Shown piece after piece: positions 19,197 through 26,811 of a stretch of 32,883 nt of DNA. Origin of the DNA: Candidatus Saccharibacteria bacterium CG_4_10_14_0_2_um_filter_52_9 (GTDB lineage: Bacteria > Actinomycetota > Acidimicrobiia > Acidimicrobiales > RAAP-2); the NCBI GenBank assembly GCA_903970515.1, contig CAJCJA010000013.1, forward strand, positions 1-32,883. The letters are read 5' to 3'. The position numbers were made by a program, and so were the translations under genes. Position 1 is the first letter of the stretch. Every line of letters starts with the position of its first letter. The notes below the pieces were generated by a model, which saw only the letters and a list, made by a program, of their open reading frames with translations, was not told where the DNA came from and made no database searches.

Positions 19197-20374
19197 TGGA
19201 GCTGACGAATCGCCAGCGCGAACTGTGCGCGCGAGTTCGCGCATTCGTCGTTGAGCGAATCGCGCCACTCGAGGAGACACTTGATCCCGACGAGAGCGAA
19301 CTCGACGAGGTGACGCTTGCGGCGCTCGTCGACGAGACCAAAGCAATGGGACTGTATAACTACGACGTGCCCGCTGAACATGGTGGGCCGGGACTCGACA
19401 CCGTCACCAAGACGCTGCTCGCTATGGAGATGTCCCAACACCGCGCCGGTCTCTACGTGCCGTGTTACGGCGCGTTCGGGCCTTCGGGTTTCGCGCAACT
19501 CTACGATGCGACACCCGAGCAACGAGAACGCTTTCTCTACCCGGCGCTGCGCGGTGAGAAACGGGTTTTTTTCGGCCTTACGGAACCGGCGGGAGGAAGT
19601 GATCCCGCGAACGCGATAATGACGACCGCCGTGCGCGAGGGCGACGAGTGGCTCCTCAACGGAACCAAGATTTTCATTGGCGAGTCGCACCGCGCGGACT
19701 TCGGACTCGTGTTCGCGCGTACCGGTGGCCCGGGGCGCGGTGGGATCAGTTGTTTCGTCGTCGAGACGAGTAGTCCCGGTTTCGAAGTGGTCCGCGCGAT
19801 CCACACCCTTCGATCTGGAACAACTCCAAGTGAGATTCGATTTAGCGACGTGCGCGTGCCGCACGAGAATCTCATTGGTCACGAAGGGGGAGGATTCGCA
19901 CTCGCGAATACGGCGCTCGTCCGCATACGGATACCGTATTCGGCCGCGTGCGTGGGACTCGCCATTAAGTCCCAGTCCCTCGTCCTCGAGCACGTGAAGG
20001 ACCGAGTCGTCTTTGGAAAAACGCTCTCGGAGCATGAAGGTGTGCAGTGGATGTTGTGTGACAACGAGCTCGACATCCACAGCGCGACGCTGATGGTGCT
20101 TCACGCGGCGTCGCGAGCGGATCAGGGTCTCAGTTTTCGCAAGGAGACCGCGCTCGCGAAGATCGCCGCGACCGAATCGAGTGCCCGAGTCGTCGATCGT
20201 TCCATGCAACTCTTCGGTGCGTGGGGCATGTCGAAGGACTTGCCCTTTGAGCGCTGGTTCCGTGAGTTACGGATTCGTCGCATTGGTGAAGGGACCACTG
20301 AGACCCAGCGCATGGTGATCTCGCGCGATCTTCTCGGTGATCCACACTACGAGGCACTATGGGAGGTCAAATGA
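19196..20374 (+). CDS. Acyl-CoA dehydrogenase
   Basis: This is a 392-residue FAD-dependent acyl-CoA dehydrogenase that makes an alpha,beta-unsaturated acyl-CoA and passes electrons to ETF. It shows the N-terminal helical domain, the FAD-loop FFGLTEPAGGSDPANAIMTTAV and WLLNGTKIFIGESHRADFGLVFART. It also has DVRVPHENLIGHEGGGF and the C-terminal QLFGAWGMSKDLPFERWFRELRIRRIGEGTTETQR. Glu365 in IGEGTTE is at the usual catalytic-base position. Start ATG 19196 overlaps the upstream stop by one base and is preceded by GAGG. A GTG three bases earlier is possible. The stop overlaps the amidohydrolase start as ATGA. It would precede the MaoC hydration step in a beta-oxidation-like scheme. Confidence 0.95.
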   Translation: MELTNRQRELCARVRAFVVERIAPLEETLDPDESELDEVTLAALVDETKAMGLYNYDVPAEHGGPGLDTVTKTLLAMEMSQHRAGLYVPCYGAFGPSGFAQLYDATPEQRERFLYPALRGEKRVFFGLTEPAGGSDPANAIMTTAVREGDEWLLNGTKIFIGESHRADFGLVFARTGGPGRGGISCFVVETSSPGFEVVRAIHTLRSGTTPSEIRFSDVRVPHENLIGHEGGGFALANTALVRIRIPYSAACVGLAIKSQSLVLEHVKDRVVFGKTLSEHEGVQWMLCDNELDIHSATLMVLHAASRADQGLSFRKETALAKIAATESSARVVDRSMQLFGAWGMSKDLPFERWFRELRIRRIGEGTTETQRMVISRDLLGDPHYEALWEVK

Positions 20375-21249
20375 CCAGCAACGCACTGCAAATGGAGACG
20401 CTCGTGGCGATCGACGTGCACGTGCACGTCGAACAAGACGAGCACGGTCATTTCTCGCTCGATCAAGAGTTGCTCGACGCGTCGGCAAAGTACTTCAAGT
20501 CGGGCGAGGATCGCGCTCCAAAACTCGAGGCGATCGCCGAGCGCTACCGTTCGCTGCGCATGGCGGCAGTCGTTTTCACCGTCGACGCCTCGAGCGCGAC
20601 CGGCCACGCGGCGATTTCGAGTGAAGAGGTCGCCGAGGAGGCTCAGAGGTATTCGGACGTGCTGATCCCCTTCGGGTCTGTCGACCCCCACCGTGGCGCG
20701 GCGGCTCTCGATCAAGCACGTCGTCTGGTCGAGGATCACGGGGTTCGCGGATTCAAGTTCCATCCGAGCTTGCAGAACTTTCAGCCGAATTCGTCTGATT
20801 ATTACCCGCTCTATGAAGTGCTCCAGGAACTGCGCGTCCCAACGATCTTTCACTCGGGGCAAACGGGCATCGGCGCCAATCTTCCGGGTGGGCGCGGTAT
20901 CAAACTCGCGCTGTCGGATCCCCTGTTGCTTGACGAGGTGGCGGCCGATTTTCCCGAACTCACGATTGTGCTCGCGCACGCGGGCATGCCCTGGTACGAG
21001 AACGCGCTCGCCATGGCGACGCACAAGTCGAACGTCTTCATCGATCTCTCGGGCTGGTCCCCGAAGTACTTCCCGGCGGGTCTCTTGCGCGCCGCGAATT
21101 CGTATCTTCGCGATAAGTTCCTCTTCGGATCCGACTTTCCGGTGATCACGCCCGAGAGATGGCTGCGCGATTTCGAGGGCCTCGAGATCGCCGACGACGT
21201 ACGTCCACTCATTTTGAAGGAGAACGCCGTTCGCGTGCTCGGTCTGTGA
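20371..21249 (+). CDS. Amidohydrolase_2 family hydrolase or decarboxylase
   Basis: This 292-residue metal-dependent TIM-barrel amidohydrolase is the last gene of the operon. It has the HxH site in VAIDVHVHVE near residues 13-22, then GVRGFKFHPSLQNFQPN, IFHSGQTGIGAN, VLAHAGMPWYENAL and the Asp in FLFGSDFPVITPERWL. Relatives include decarboxylases of aromatic acids and hydrolases that cut beta-ketoacyl-CoA thioesters in actinobacterial hydroxycinnamate breakdown. The CoA context favours the second, but this is inference. The ATG overlaps the acyl-CoA dehydrogenase stop (ATGA). An in-frame GTG/ATG four codons earlier would give MGGQ and is less likely. It is not LigI or LigJ, whose signatures it lacks. 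Confidence 0.88.
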   Translation: MTSNALQMETLVAIDVHVHVEQDEHGHFSLDQELLDASAKYFKSGEDRAPKLEAIAERYRSLRMAAVVFTVDASSATGHAAISSEEVAEEAQRYSDVLIPFGSVDPHRGAAALDQARRLVEDHGVRGFKFHPSLQNFQPNSSDYYPLYEVLQELRVPTIFHSGQTGIGANLPGGRGIKLALSDPLLLDEVAADFPELTIVLAHAGMPWYENALAMATHKSNVFIDLSGWSPKYFPAGLLRAANSYLRDKFLFGSDFPVITPERWLRDFEGLEIADDVRPLILKENAVRVLGL

Positions 21250-21313
21250 CGCCAAGGCGTCCGAACACCAGCGCCTGACGTCGGGTACTGGGGGAGCTTG
21301 CGTAATGCCTCAG

Positions 21314-21319
21314 TAGGAT
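21314..21319 (+). promoter_or_regulatory. -10 box TAGGAT, leaderless start of TPR gene
   Basis: TAGGAT lies 6 nt before the ATG at 21326, with no Shine-Dalgarno between. This matches the TANNNT-N6-8-start pattern seen at eight other genes here. Confidence 0.6.
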
Positions 21320-21325
21320 TGCACC

Positions 21326-22870
21326 ATGCCAACCCCTAAACCAGCACCCCGTCGCGTCTCGGCGGCTGATCGCCCGGGCGCGCCCGCTAGCGCACGTCGG
21401 GTGTCGGGTGGGGCGGGCAAAACTTCGCGATCAGCAAAAGCCAAGGGAGCGACATCGAGAACGTCGGCTCGCCCCCCACGAGAGGGCGCCGAACGCAGGA
21501 TCGATGGTCACGGCACAACGCCAAAGAAACGAGACGGTGGTCGCACGTCTGCCAGGGACGATGAATCACAAGAGCGCGCGCAATTGCGACGGACGAATCC
21601 GCGCGGTGATACTCGCAGCGGAGCTCAGCGAACGGATCGTCCTTCACGTGACACTCGTTCACGAAACTCGACGTCCACGTCCGCAGACAAAGGTCGTGGC
21701 ACGAGAGCGTCCTCTCGCGGGGACAAGTCGAAATCACCCCAACGACCACGTGAACGGTCCGACGAGAGGACCTTCGATCGTGATCCGCGCCCCTCGCGCA
21801 CCCCTATACGTGCGGCGATGCCGTCAAAATCGCGCAGCGCGTCCGCACGTTCCTTCGCCGAGGATCCACGCGAGCGCCGAGGTAGCGCCTCAGTGCGTTC
21901 GACTCGCGGCGCGACTCGTGGACCGGCGCCACGTCGCTTGACGCCTGAGGAGATAGAACGTCAAAAGATCGACACGCATTCGCGCGCGAAGGGTTGGGGT
22001 GGTGTCGCGCGAAAAGGCGCCGCCAACATCAAGAGTACGGGTCAAGCAATGGAAGTGACTCCGAGCGCCGGGGTGACGCCCGATCCACTCTCGAAGTGGG
22101 TGGAAGAAGTACGGCCAACCAAAAGCGCAACGAATGGAGCTTCCAAGGTCAAGGCGAAGGCGCCTTACGCGCTACCCGGTGACGTGGCGTCCGACGTTCG
22201 AAAGGCTTTTATTGGCACGGCCTACATGCGCGAGAAGATGGTCATGACCCTGACGCGCGCCGCCGAAGCCTACGACCGCAAGCGTTTCGAAGAAGCACTT
22301 CGCCTCGGTCGCAACGTCGCCGACGCCGTGCCCGGCGTTGCACCGGTGCGTGAATTGACCGGACTCGCCGCGTATCGTGCCGAACGCTGGAGTATGGCGA
22401 AGATTCACTTGCGCGCGCACTTCGTGATCACCGGAGATCCCGAACACCTGCCACTCGTGATGGACTGCGAACGCGCGAACCACCGTTACCGCGCGGTGGA
22501 AAAGTCCTTCGCCGAACTCGAAGAGAGCGAGCCGAGCGCCGAGGTGCTCGCCGAGGGGCGCATCGTCATGGCGTCCACTCTCGCCGACCAGCAGCGTTAC
22601 GACGAAGCGATTGCGTTACTCGTGAAAGCGGGAGGCGCCAAACAACTGCGCAACCCCTCGTATCGCCACGTGCGACTCTGGTACGCGCTGGGCGACATCT
22701 TCGATCGTGCCGGCGACCCGACATCGGCGCGTGAACTCTTTGCGCGCGTGGTGATCGCCGAACCCGACGCCTACGACGCGCAGGATCGTCTCAGCGAACT
22801 CGGTTCGAGTGCACCGCGCAAGAATCGTAAACGTCGCGTGACGCCGGTATCGAAGAAGAAACTGGACTAA
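21326..22870 (+). CDS. TPR-like protein with long basic disordered N-terminus
   Basis: This 514-residue protein has two halves. Residues 1-~205 are rich in Arg, Ser, Thr, Lys, Pro and Gly, with many RT/RS/SR steps and no predicted fold, as in nucleic-acid-binding tails. Residues ~285-495 are helical and TPR-like: REKMVMTLTRAAEAYDRKRFEEALRLGRNVADAVPGVAPVRELTGLAAYRAERWSMAKIHLRAHF, then DQQRYDEAIALLVKAGG and LGDIFDRAGDPTSARELFARVVIAEPDAYDAQDRLSELG. It ends with a basic tail KNRKRRVTPVSKKK. The function is unknown; RNA or ribosome association is a guess from the charge. It has its own leaderless promoter and its stop overlaps that of the convergent hydrolase by 4 bp. Confidence 0.85.
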   Translation: MPTPKPAPRRVSAADRPGAPASARRVSGGAGKTSRSAKAKGATSRTSARPPREGAERRIDGHGTTPKKRDGGRTSARDDESQERAQLRRTNPRGDTRSGAQRTDRPSRDTRSRNSTSTSADKGRGTRASSRGDKSKSPQRPRERSDERTFDRDPRPSRTPIRAAMPSKSRSASARSFAEDPRERRGSASVRSTRGATRGPAPRRLTPEEIERQKIDTHSRAKGWGGVARKGAANIKSTGQAMEVTPSAGVTPDPLSKWVEEVRPTKSATNGASKVKAKAPYALPGDVASDVRKAFIGTAYMREKMVMTLTRAAEAYDRKRFEEALRLGRNVADAVPGVAPVRELTGLAAYRAERWSMAKIHLRAHFVITGDPEHLPLVMDCERANHRYRAVEKSFAELEESEPSAEVLAEGRIVMASTLADQQRYDEAIALLVKAGGAKQLRNPSYRHVRLWYALGDIFDRAGDPTSARELFARVVIAEPDAYDAQDRLSELGSSAPRKNRKRRVTPVSKKKLD

Positions 22871-23994
22871 CCGAGCGACGCCAACGCCGCATTGAGCGCG
22901 AACGTTGCGCCTCGGGTGTCCTGGGTGAGGCTCTCGCGCATCAAGTTCATCATGTAGGCAACGGTGAGACCGGACGCCTGGTCCATCACGATGATGGAAC
23001 CCCCGTACCCGCCCCAGTAACACGCACTCGGTCCAATGGGCACCGTCGCACTCGAAAGCCCGTAGCCCATCCCGAAGTGCGTCTCGGTGCCGAGCGCGAG
23101 GTCGACGCCGTGCGCCTGGCTCTCGAAGATTGCGTCGCCGGTCTTCTCCGCGTAGAAGCGATGCCCGTTCGCTTCGCCGCGATTGGTGATGATCTGTTGG
23201 ACCAGCGCGACTGAATGAGCATTGCCGTGGCCGTTCGCGGCGGGGATCTCCGCCGCTCGCCACCAGCGGTGCCGTGGCATCGTGGCGTCCAAGGGCGGTG
23301 AGCTGAACGTGCGGTACGTGATCGAGTCCCTGGGCACACTCGAGAAATCGAGCGGCTCGGGAGGGATGACGTAGCTCACGCGACCTTCTTCGGATTCAGG
23401 AAGCCCAATGTGAAAGTCAGCGTCCAGGACGTTCGCCACCTCGCTTCGAAAGAAGTCGCCAATGGTCGTACCGGTGATACGCCGAACGATCTCCCCAATC
23501 AAATAGCCCTGGGTCACCGCGTGGTAGCCCGAGGCGGTTCCCGGTGTCCACCAGGGCTCTTGGCGCGCGAGAATGCCGACACAGCGCTCCCAGTCAGCGA
23601 GATCTTCGGGCGCCATTGGCTCGCCGAACCCCGAGAGCCCGGCGGTGTGTCCCATGATGTGTCGTACCAGGACGTCGGTCTTGTTCGCCTGGGCGAACTC
23701 GGGCCAGTACGTCGAAACTTTCGCGTGAAAATCCAGTTCGCCCCGATCAGCCAGCATCAAGGCCGCGAGGAACGTCATGGTCTTGGTCGTCGACCAGACG
23801 TTGACGAGCGTGTCGCGTTCCCAGGGGACCGTCTTCTCGGCGTCCTGAAATCCGCCCCATATGTCGACGACGAGCTCGCCTCGCTGAAACACCGCGACCG
23901 ACGCACCGACGTCGTCGCCCACGTTGAGGTTCTTTTCGAGTTGCTCACGCACCGACTCGAACTTCGGATCAGTGGTGCCGTGGACGATTCCCAT
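22867..23994 (-). CDS. Serine hydrolase, beta-lactamase family (EstB-like esterase)
   Basis: This 375-residue protein is of the class C beta-lactamase/esterase family. The catalytic SxxK is Ser68-Thr-Thr-Lys71 in NVWSTTKTMTFLAALML. The Tyr motif is Tyr157 in PGTASGYHAVTQGYLIGEIVRRITG, where class C beta-lactamases have YxN. Further family stretches are HIMGHTAGLSGF and CYWGGYGGSIIVMD near the C-terminus. No signal peptide is visible, so it is probably a cytoplasmic esterase or lipid-ester hydrolase and not a secreted resistance enzyme. A GGGGGT Shine-Dalgarno precedes the ATG. It is 41 bp downstream of the DinB-like gene on the same strand and may be co-transcribed with it. Confidence 0.92.
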   Translation of the reverse strand: MGIVHGTTDPKFESVREQLEKNLNVGDDVGASVAVFQRGELVVDIWGGFQDAEKTVPWERDTLVNVWSTTKTMTFLAALMLADRGELDFHAKVSTYWPEFAQANKTDVLVRHIMGHTAGLSGFGEPMAPEDLADWERCVGILARQEPWWTPGTASGYHAVTQGYLIGEIVRRITGTTIGDFFRSEVANVLDADFHIGLPESEEGRVSYVIPPEPLDFSSVPRDSITYRTFSSPPLDATMPRHRWWRAAEIPAANGHGNAHSVALVQQIITNRGEANGHRFYAEKTGDAIFESQAHGVDLALGTETHFGMGYGLSSATVPIGPSACYWGGYGGSIIVMDQASGLTVAYMMNLMRESLTQDTRGATFALNAALASLG

Positions 23995-24035
23995 TGCCTA
24001 CCCCCAGGTATTTGGTCTTGACTCTAACTGGTGTG

Positions 24036-24605
24036 TCACGAGGTCATACCCGTCAGACCGACGAGGGCCCTGGCGTGCTCGATCTCGCCCATGTGGCGAA
24101 GGGCGTGTTGGTAGATCCAACATTCGAGGGCGTCGCTGCGCGAGATGCCGCGTGTCCCGCCCACGCGGGCAGAAAAAGTATTGGCGATTCCTTCGCCGTA
24201 GGGGGAGGGGACGATGATGTCTTCGAAACTTTCGGGGTCGAGCGACGCGACGAAGTCTTCGGTTGCCATAAAGACCGAGTGCTGGAACGAGAGGAACGCT
24301 TCATAGTTGCCAATGCGCTGGTGCATCATTTCCTCAACGGTCTTCGCCTTGCCGTGGTCGAGTATCGCGAGGTCCATTTCCCGTGCCCATTCGTCGCTGA
24401 ATTGGGGCATCGGACCGCCGGCGAACACGACGCTCCCGTCTTCGATGAGTACCTGGTGCACAAGGGAGAAGGCGATCGGCAACACGTCCGGAAGGCTGAC
24501 GTGATTGACCTGTTCGAGGGTCATGGTGGCGCACGCGTCCTCGTAGAGCGAGTGCATGGCGCGTAGTCGACGAAGGAGTGATGAAGCGTAATCAAAGGGC
24601 ATCAT
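24036..24605 (-). CDS. DinB-like four-helix-bundle protein
   Basis: This ~189-residue protein has the pattern of the DinB/YfiT superfamily of metal-binding four-helix bundles. An N-terminal helix YASSLLRRLRAMHSLYEDACATMTLEQVNH is followed later by the C-terminal motif IYQHALRHMGEIEHARALVGL, with the HxxxHxGE metal-site signature. Members include thiol-dependent transferases such as mycothiol-dependent maleylpyruvate isomerase, but no role can be assigned here. I start at one of two adjacent ATGs (24605 or 24602). The longer reading from 24710 would run over the start of the divergent aldolase gene and adds a hydrophobic stretch foreign to the family. Confidence 0.75.
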   Translation of the reverse strand: MMPFDYASSLLRRLRAMHSLYEDACATMTLEQVNHVSLPDVLPIAFSLVHQVLIEDGSVVFAGGPMPQFSDEWAREMDLAILDHGKAKTVEEMMHQRIGNYEAFLSFQHSVFMATEDFVASLDPESFEDIIVPSPYGEGIANTFSARVGGTRGISRSDALECWIYQHALRHMGEIEHARALVGLTGMTS

Positions 24606-24690
24606 CGTAGTTTGGTCGATTGAGAAGCTCGCGACAAACGAAGAGAGGGCAGCAAGGCTTAAACCCAGTAAGTTTCCTAGAGCGGTCTTG

Positions 24691-24696
24691 TAGGAT
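24691..24696 (+). promoter_or_regulatory. -10 box TAGGAT, leaderless start of aldolase gene
   Basis: TAGGAT is followed by 6 nt and the ATG at 24703. The 12-nt string from TAGGAT to the ATG differs at one base from that at 21314-21325, which supports a shared promoter design. Confidence 0.65.
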
Positions 24697-24702
24697 TGCG
24701 CC

Positions 24703-25752
24703 ATGGACATTGCCGCACTTTTGGGCGCTGAGGCGTCATCGCTACTCGATCACAAGGCCAGTGCCTTCCCGAAAGAGTTACTCACGCTGCCGGGTCCCGA
24801 TTACTTGCAAGAGGTCTTCACCCAGACTGATCGATCACCCACCGTGCTACGCAATTTGGGCACGCTCTACAATCACGGCCGTCTCGGCGGCACGGGCTAC
24901 CTGTCGATCCTCCCCGTCGATCAAGGCGTCGAACATTCGGCGGCGGCGTCGTTCGCCCCCAATCCGGAGTACTTCGATCCCGCGCGCCTGTGCGATCTCG
25001 CCATCGCCGCCGACTGCAACGCCATCGCGACGACGCTCGGGACGCTGGGTTCGGTCTCGCGACGTTACGTGCATCGCATTCCCTTCATCGTGAAGATCAA
25101 CCACAACGATTTGTTGCGCTATCCCAATTCGTTCGACGAGCGAATGTTCGCTTCGGCTCGACAGGCGTCGGATCTGGGTGCGGTCGGCGTTGGGGCGACG
25201 ATCTATTTCGGTTCCGAGGAATCGATCCGCCAGATTGAAGAAGTGAGCGCCGCCTTCGCCGAAGCCCATCGGCTAGGGATGTTTACTGTTCTGTGGTGCT
25301 ACCTCCGCAATGAAGCGTTCAAGACCAAGGACGTCGATTATGACGTCAGTGCCGACTTGACGGGCCAGGCGAACCACATTGGCGTCACGATCGAAGCGGA
25401 CATCATCAAGCAAAAGCAACCGGTGAACAACGGCGGCTTCAACGCCTTGCACTTCGGAAAGACTGACCCTCGCGTGTACTCAGAACTCACCAGCGACAAT
25501 CCGATCGACCTGACTCGTTGGCAGGTGGTGAACTGCTACGCCGGACGCATTGGACTCATCAACTCGGGAGGTGAGTCGAAGGGCGACGACGACCTGGTGG
25601 GTGCCGTGCGCACCGCGGTGATCAATAAGCGCGCCGGGGGACAAGGTCTCATCCTTGGTCGAAAGGCCTTTCAGCGTCGACTCCACGAGGGCGCGAGCCT
25701 GGTGCACGCGGTCCAGGACGTCTACCTCGACGAAGCGGTCACGATCGCCTAA
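24703..25752 (+). CDS. Class I fructose-bisphosphate aldolase (DhnA type)
   Basis: This 349-residue protein is a Schiff-base aldolase of the DhnA/FbaB family, acting in glycolysis and gluconeogenesis. Recognisable parts are [86 protein letters not shown], and [16 protein letters not shown] with the phosphate-binding Gly-rich loop. It lacks the zinc-binding motifs of class II aldolases. It is divergent from the DinB-like gene and 16 bp from pgsA, which has its own -10 box. The enzyme call is strong, though other DhnA-type aldolases with different substrates exist. Confidence 0.9.
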   Translation: MDIAALLGAEASSLLDHKASAFPKELLTLPGPDYLQEVFTQTDRSPTVLRNLGTLYNHGRLGGTGYLSILPVDQGVEHSAAASFAPNPEYFDPARLCDLAIAADCNAIATTLGTLGSVSRRYVHRIPFIVKINHNDLLRYPNSFDERMFASARQASDLGAVGVGATIYFGSEESIRQIEEVSAAFAEAHRLGMFTVLWCYLRNEAFKTKDVDYDVSADLTGQANHIGVTIEADIIKQKQPVNNGGFNALHFGKTDPRVYSELTSDNPIDLTRWQVVNCYAGRIGLINSGGESKGDDDLVGAVRTAVINKRAGGQGLILGRKAFQRRLHEGASLVHAVQDVYLDEAVTIA

Positions 25753-25756
25753 GTAA

Positions 25757-25762
25757 TAGTCT
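25757..25762 (+). promoter_or_regulatory. -10 box TAGTCT, leaderless start of pgsA
   Basis: TAGTCT lies 6 nt upstream of the ATG at 25769 in the 16-bp gap after the aldolase gene. No Shine-Dalgarno is visible. Confidence 0.55.
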
Positions 25763-25768
25763 CCAAGC

Positions 25769-26380
25769 ATGGCGGGCGACACATACGTTGACGCGGGGTG
25801 GCGCACGTGGGCGAACCTGGTGACCGCGGTGCGCTTGGCGTTGATCCCGCTGTTCCTTTGGCTGTTGTTCTCGACCAACCACCGAGCGATCGCCGCGTGG
25901 TTGCTGGCGTTCCTGGGCGCGACCGACTGGATTGACGGCTTCCTCGCTCGGCGTCTCGGGCAGGTTTCTAACGTTGGCAAGATCATCGACCCGGTCGCCG
26001 ACCGGTTGCTCGTGATTGTGGGCCTGTTCGCCGTGGCGGCGGCAGCGGGGGTGCCCTGGTGGTTCGCGCTGACCACGCTCGCGCGTGAAGTCCTCGTCTC
26101 GGTGATGACCCTCGTGCTCGCGGCCTTGGGCGCCGCGCGTATCGACGTACTCTGGTGGGGCAAGGTCTCCACCTTCGCCCTCATGACGACGTTTCCCCTG
26201 TTCTTGCTCACGACCAACCCGCACCACGCACCACTCATGGACTGGCAACACGCCGCGCGCGACGCCTGTTGGGTGATTGGCATCATGGGGCTCAGTTTGT
26301 CGTGGATCGTCCTCGTGGGTTACGTGCGTCCCGCACTCGCGGCGTTGCGCGACGGGCGTCGGGGGCGACAAACCTTGTAG
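25769..26380 (+). CDS. pgsA: CDP-diacylglycerol-glycerol-3-phosphate 3-phosphatidyltransferase-like
   Basis: This 203-residue integral membrane enzyme is of the CDP-alcohol phosphatidyltransferase family. The complete catalytic motif DGxxARxxxxxxxxGxxxDxxxD is present in DGFLARRLGQVSNVGKIIDP and the following VAD, around residues 54-76. Several hydrophobic segments follow. PgsA makes phosphatidylglycerol phosphate from CDP-diacylglycerol and glycerol-3-phosphate. The gene sits directly before gcvH, and a pgsA-like gene is also near gcvH in mycobacteria. Family members using inositol phosphate are possible, so the acceptor is inferred. Confidence 0.88.
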   Translation: MAGDTYVDAGWRTWANLVTAVRLALIPLFLWLLFSTNHRAIAAWLLAFLGATDWIDGFLARRLGQVSNVGKIIDPVADRLLVIVGLFAVAAAAGVPWWFALTTLAREVLVSVMTLVLAALGAARIDVLWWGKVSTFALMTTFPLFLLTTNPHHAPLMDWQHAARDACWVIGIMGLSLSWIVLVGYVRPALAALRDGRRGRQTL

Positions 26381-26383
26381 ATT
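26378..26383 (+). promoter_or_regulatory. -10 box TAGATT before gcvH
   Basis: TAGATT is followed by 8 nt and the gcvH ATG at 26392; it overlaps the pgsA stop codon. The spacing is slightly longer than at the other genes. Confidence 0.45.
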
Positions 26384-26391
26384 TCTTCTCT

Positions 26392-26772
26392 ATGCAGATA
26401 CCCAGCGAACTTCGATACTCCAAGGACCACGAATGGGCGAAGGCCGACGGGGCTGTGGTACGAATAGGCATCACCGATTACGCGCAAGACGCCCTCGGTG
26501 ACGTCGTGTTCGTTGACGTGCCGAAGATTGGCGCGCAGGTGAGCGCGGGCGGCGTGCTCGGTGAAGTCGAATCGACGAAGTCGGTGTCGGAAATTTACGC
26601 ACCGGTATCGGGCACCGTGAGTGCGGTGAACGACACACTCAAGAACGCACCCGAGTCGGTCAACGCGGACCCGTACGGCGCGGGTTGGATTTGTGAGATC
26701 ACGACGACGTCGCTCGATGACTTCAACTCGTTACTCGACGCACAAGGCTACCAAGCACTCACCAACAACTAG
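26392..26772 (+). CDS. gcvH: Glycine cleavage system H protein
   Basis: This 126-residue lipoyl carrier protein shuttles the aminomethyl group in the glycine cleavage complex. It opens with IPSELRYSKDHEWAK and has ITDYAQDALGDVVFVDVP. The lipoylation site is the Lys of GEVESTKSVSEIYAPVSGTV, and the C-terminal half has NADPYGAGWICEI. A much longer frame begins at 26155 inside pgsA, but the true start is the ATG at 26392, which gives the normal family length. The genes for the P, T and L proteins are not in the window. It heads the conserved gcvH-FHA-merR-nuclease block. Confidence 0.97.
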   Translation: MQIPSELRYSKDHEWAKADGAVVRIGITDYAQDALGDVVFVDVPKIGAQVSAGGVLGEVESTKSVSEIYAPVSGTVSAVNDTLKNAPESVNADPYGAGWICEITTTSLDDFNSLLDAQGYQALTNN

Positions 26773-26798
26773 ACCTGACGAGCCTTCACAATCCTCAC

Positions 26799-26804
26799 TA
26801 ATGT
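26799..26804 (+). promoter_or_regulatory. -10 box TAATGT, leaderless start of FHA gene
   Basis: TAATGT is followed by 7 nt and GTG at 26812. This supports GTG 26812 as start over GTG 26803, which lies inside the box itself. Confidence 0.5.
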
Positions 26805-26811
26805 GAGTCCC

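Noticed and set aside
20411-20432. Perfect 22-bp palindrome at the start of the amidohydrolase gene
   Set aside because: It lies inside coding sequence and is made by codons for the metal-binding IDVHVHVE stretch (alternating GAC GTG CAC), so protein constraint explains it better than an operator.
22867-23994. Beta-lactamase resistance gene
   Set aside because: It lacks a signal peptide and has YHA in place of YxN; the pattern fits EstB-like esterases.
24605-24710. Longer start for the DinB-like gene at 24710
   Set aside because: It would overlap the aldolase start and its -10 box and adds a hydrophobic stretch not expected in the family.
26155-26391. N-terminal extension of GcvH from 26155
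   Set aside because: The extension is the pgsA sequence in another frame; the H-protein family starts at the IPSELRYSKDHEW segment.
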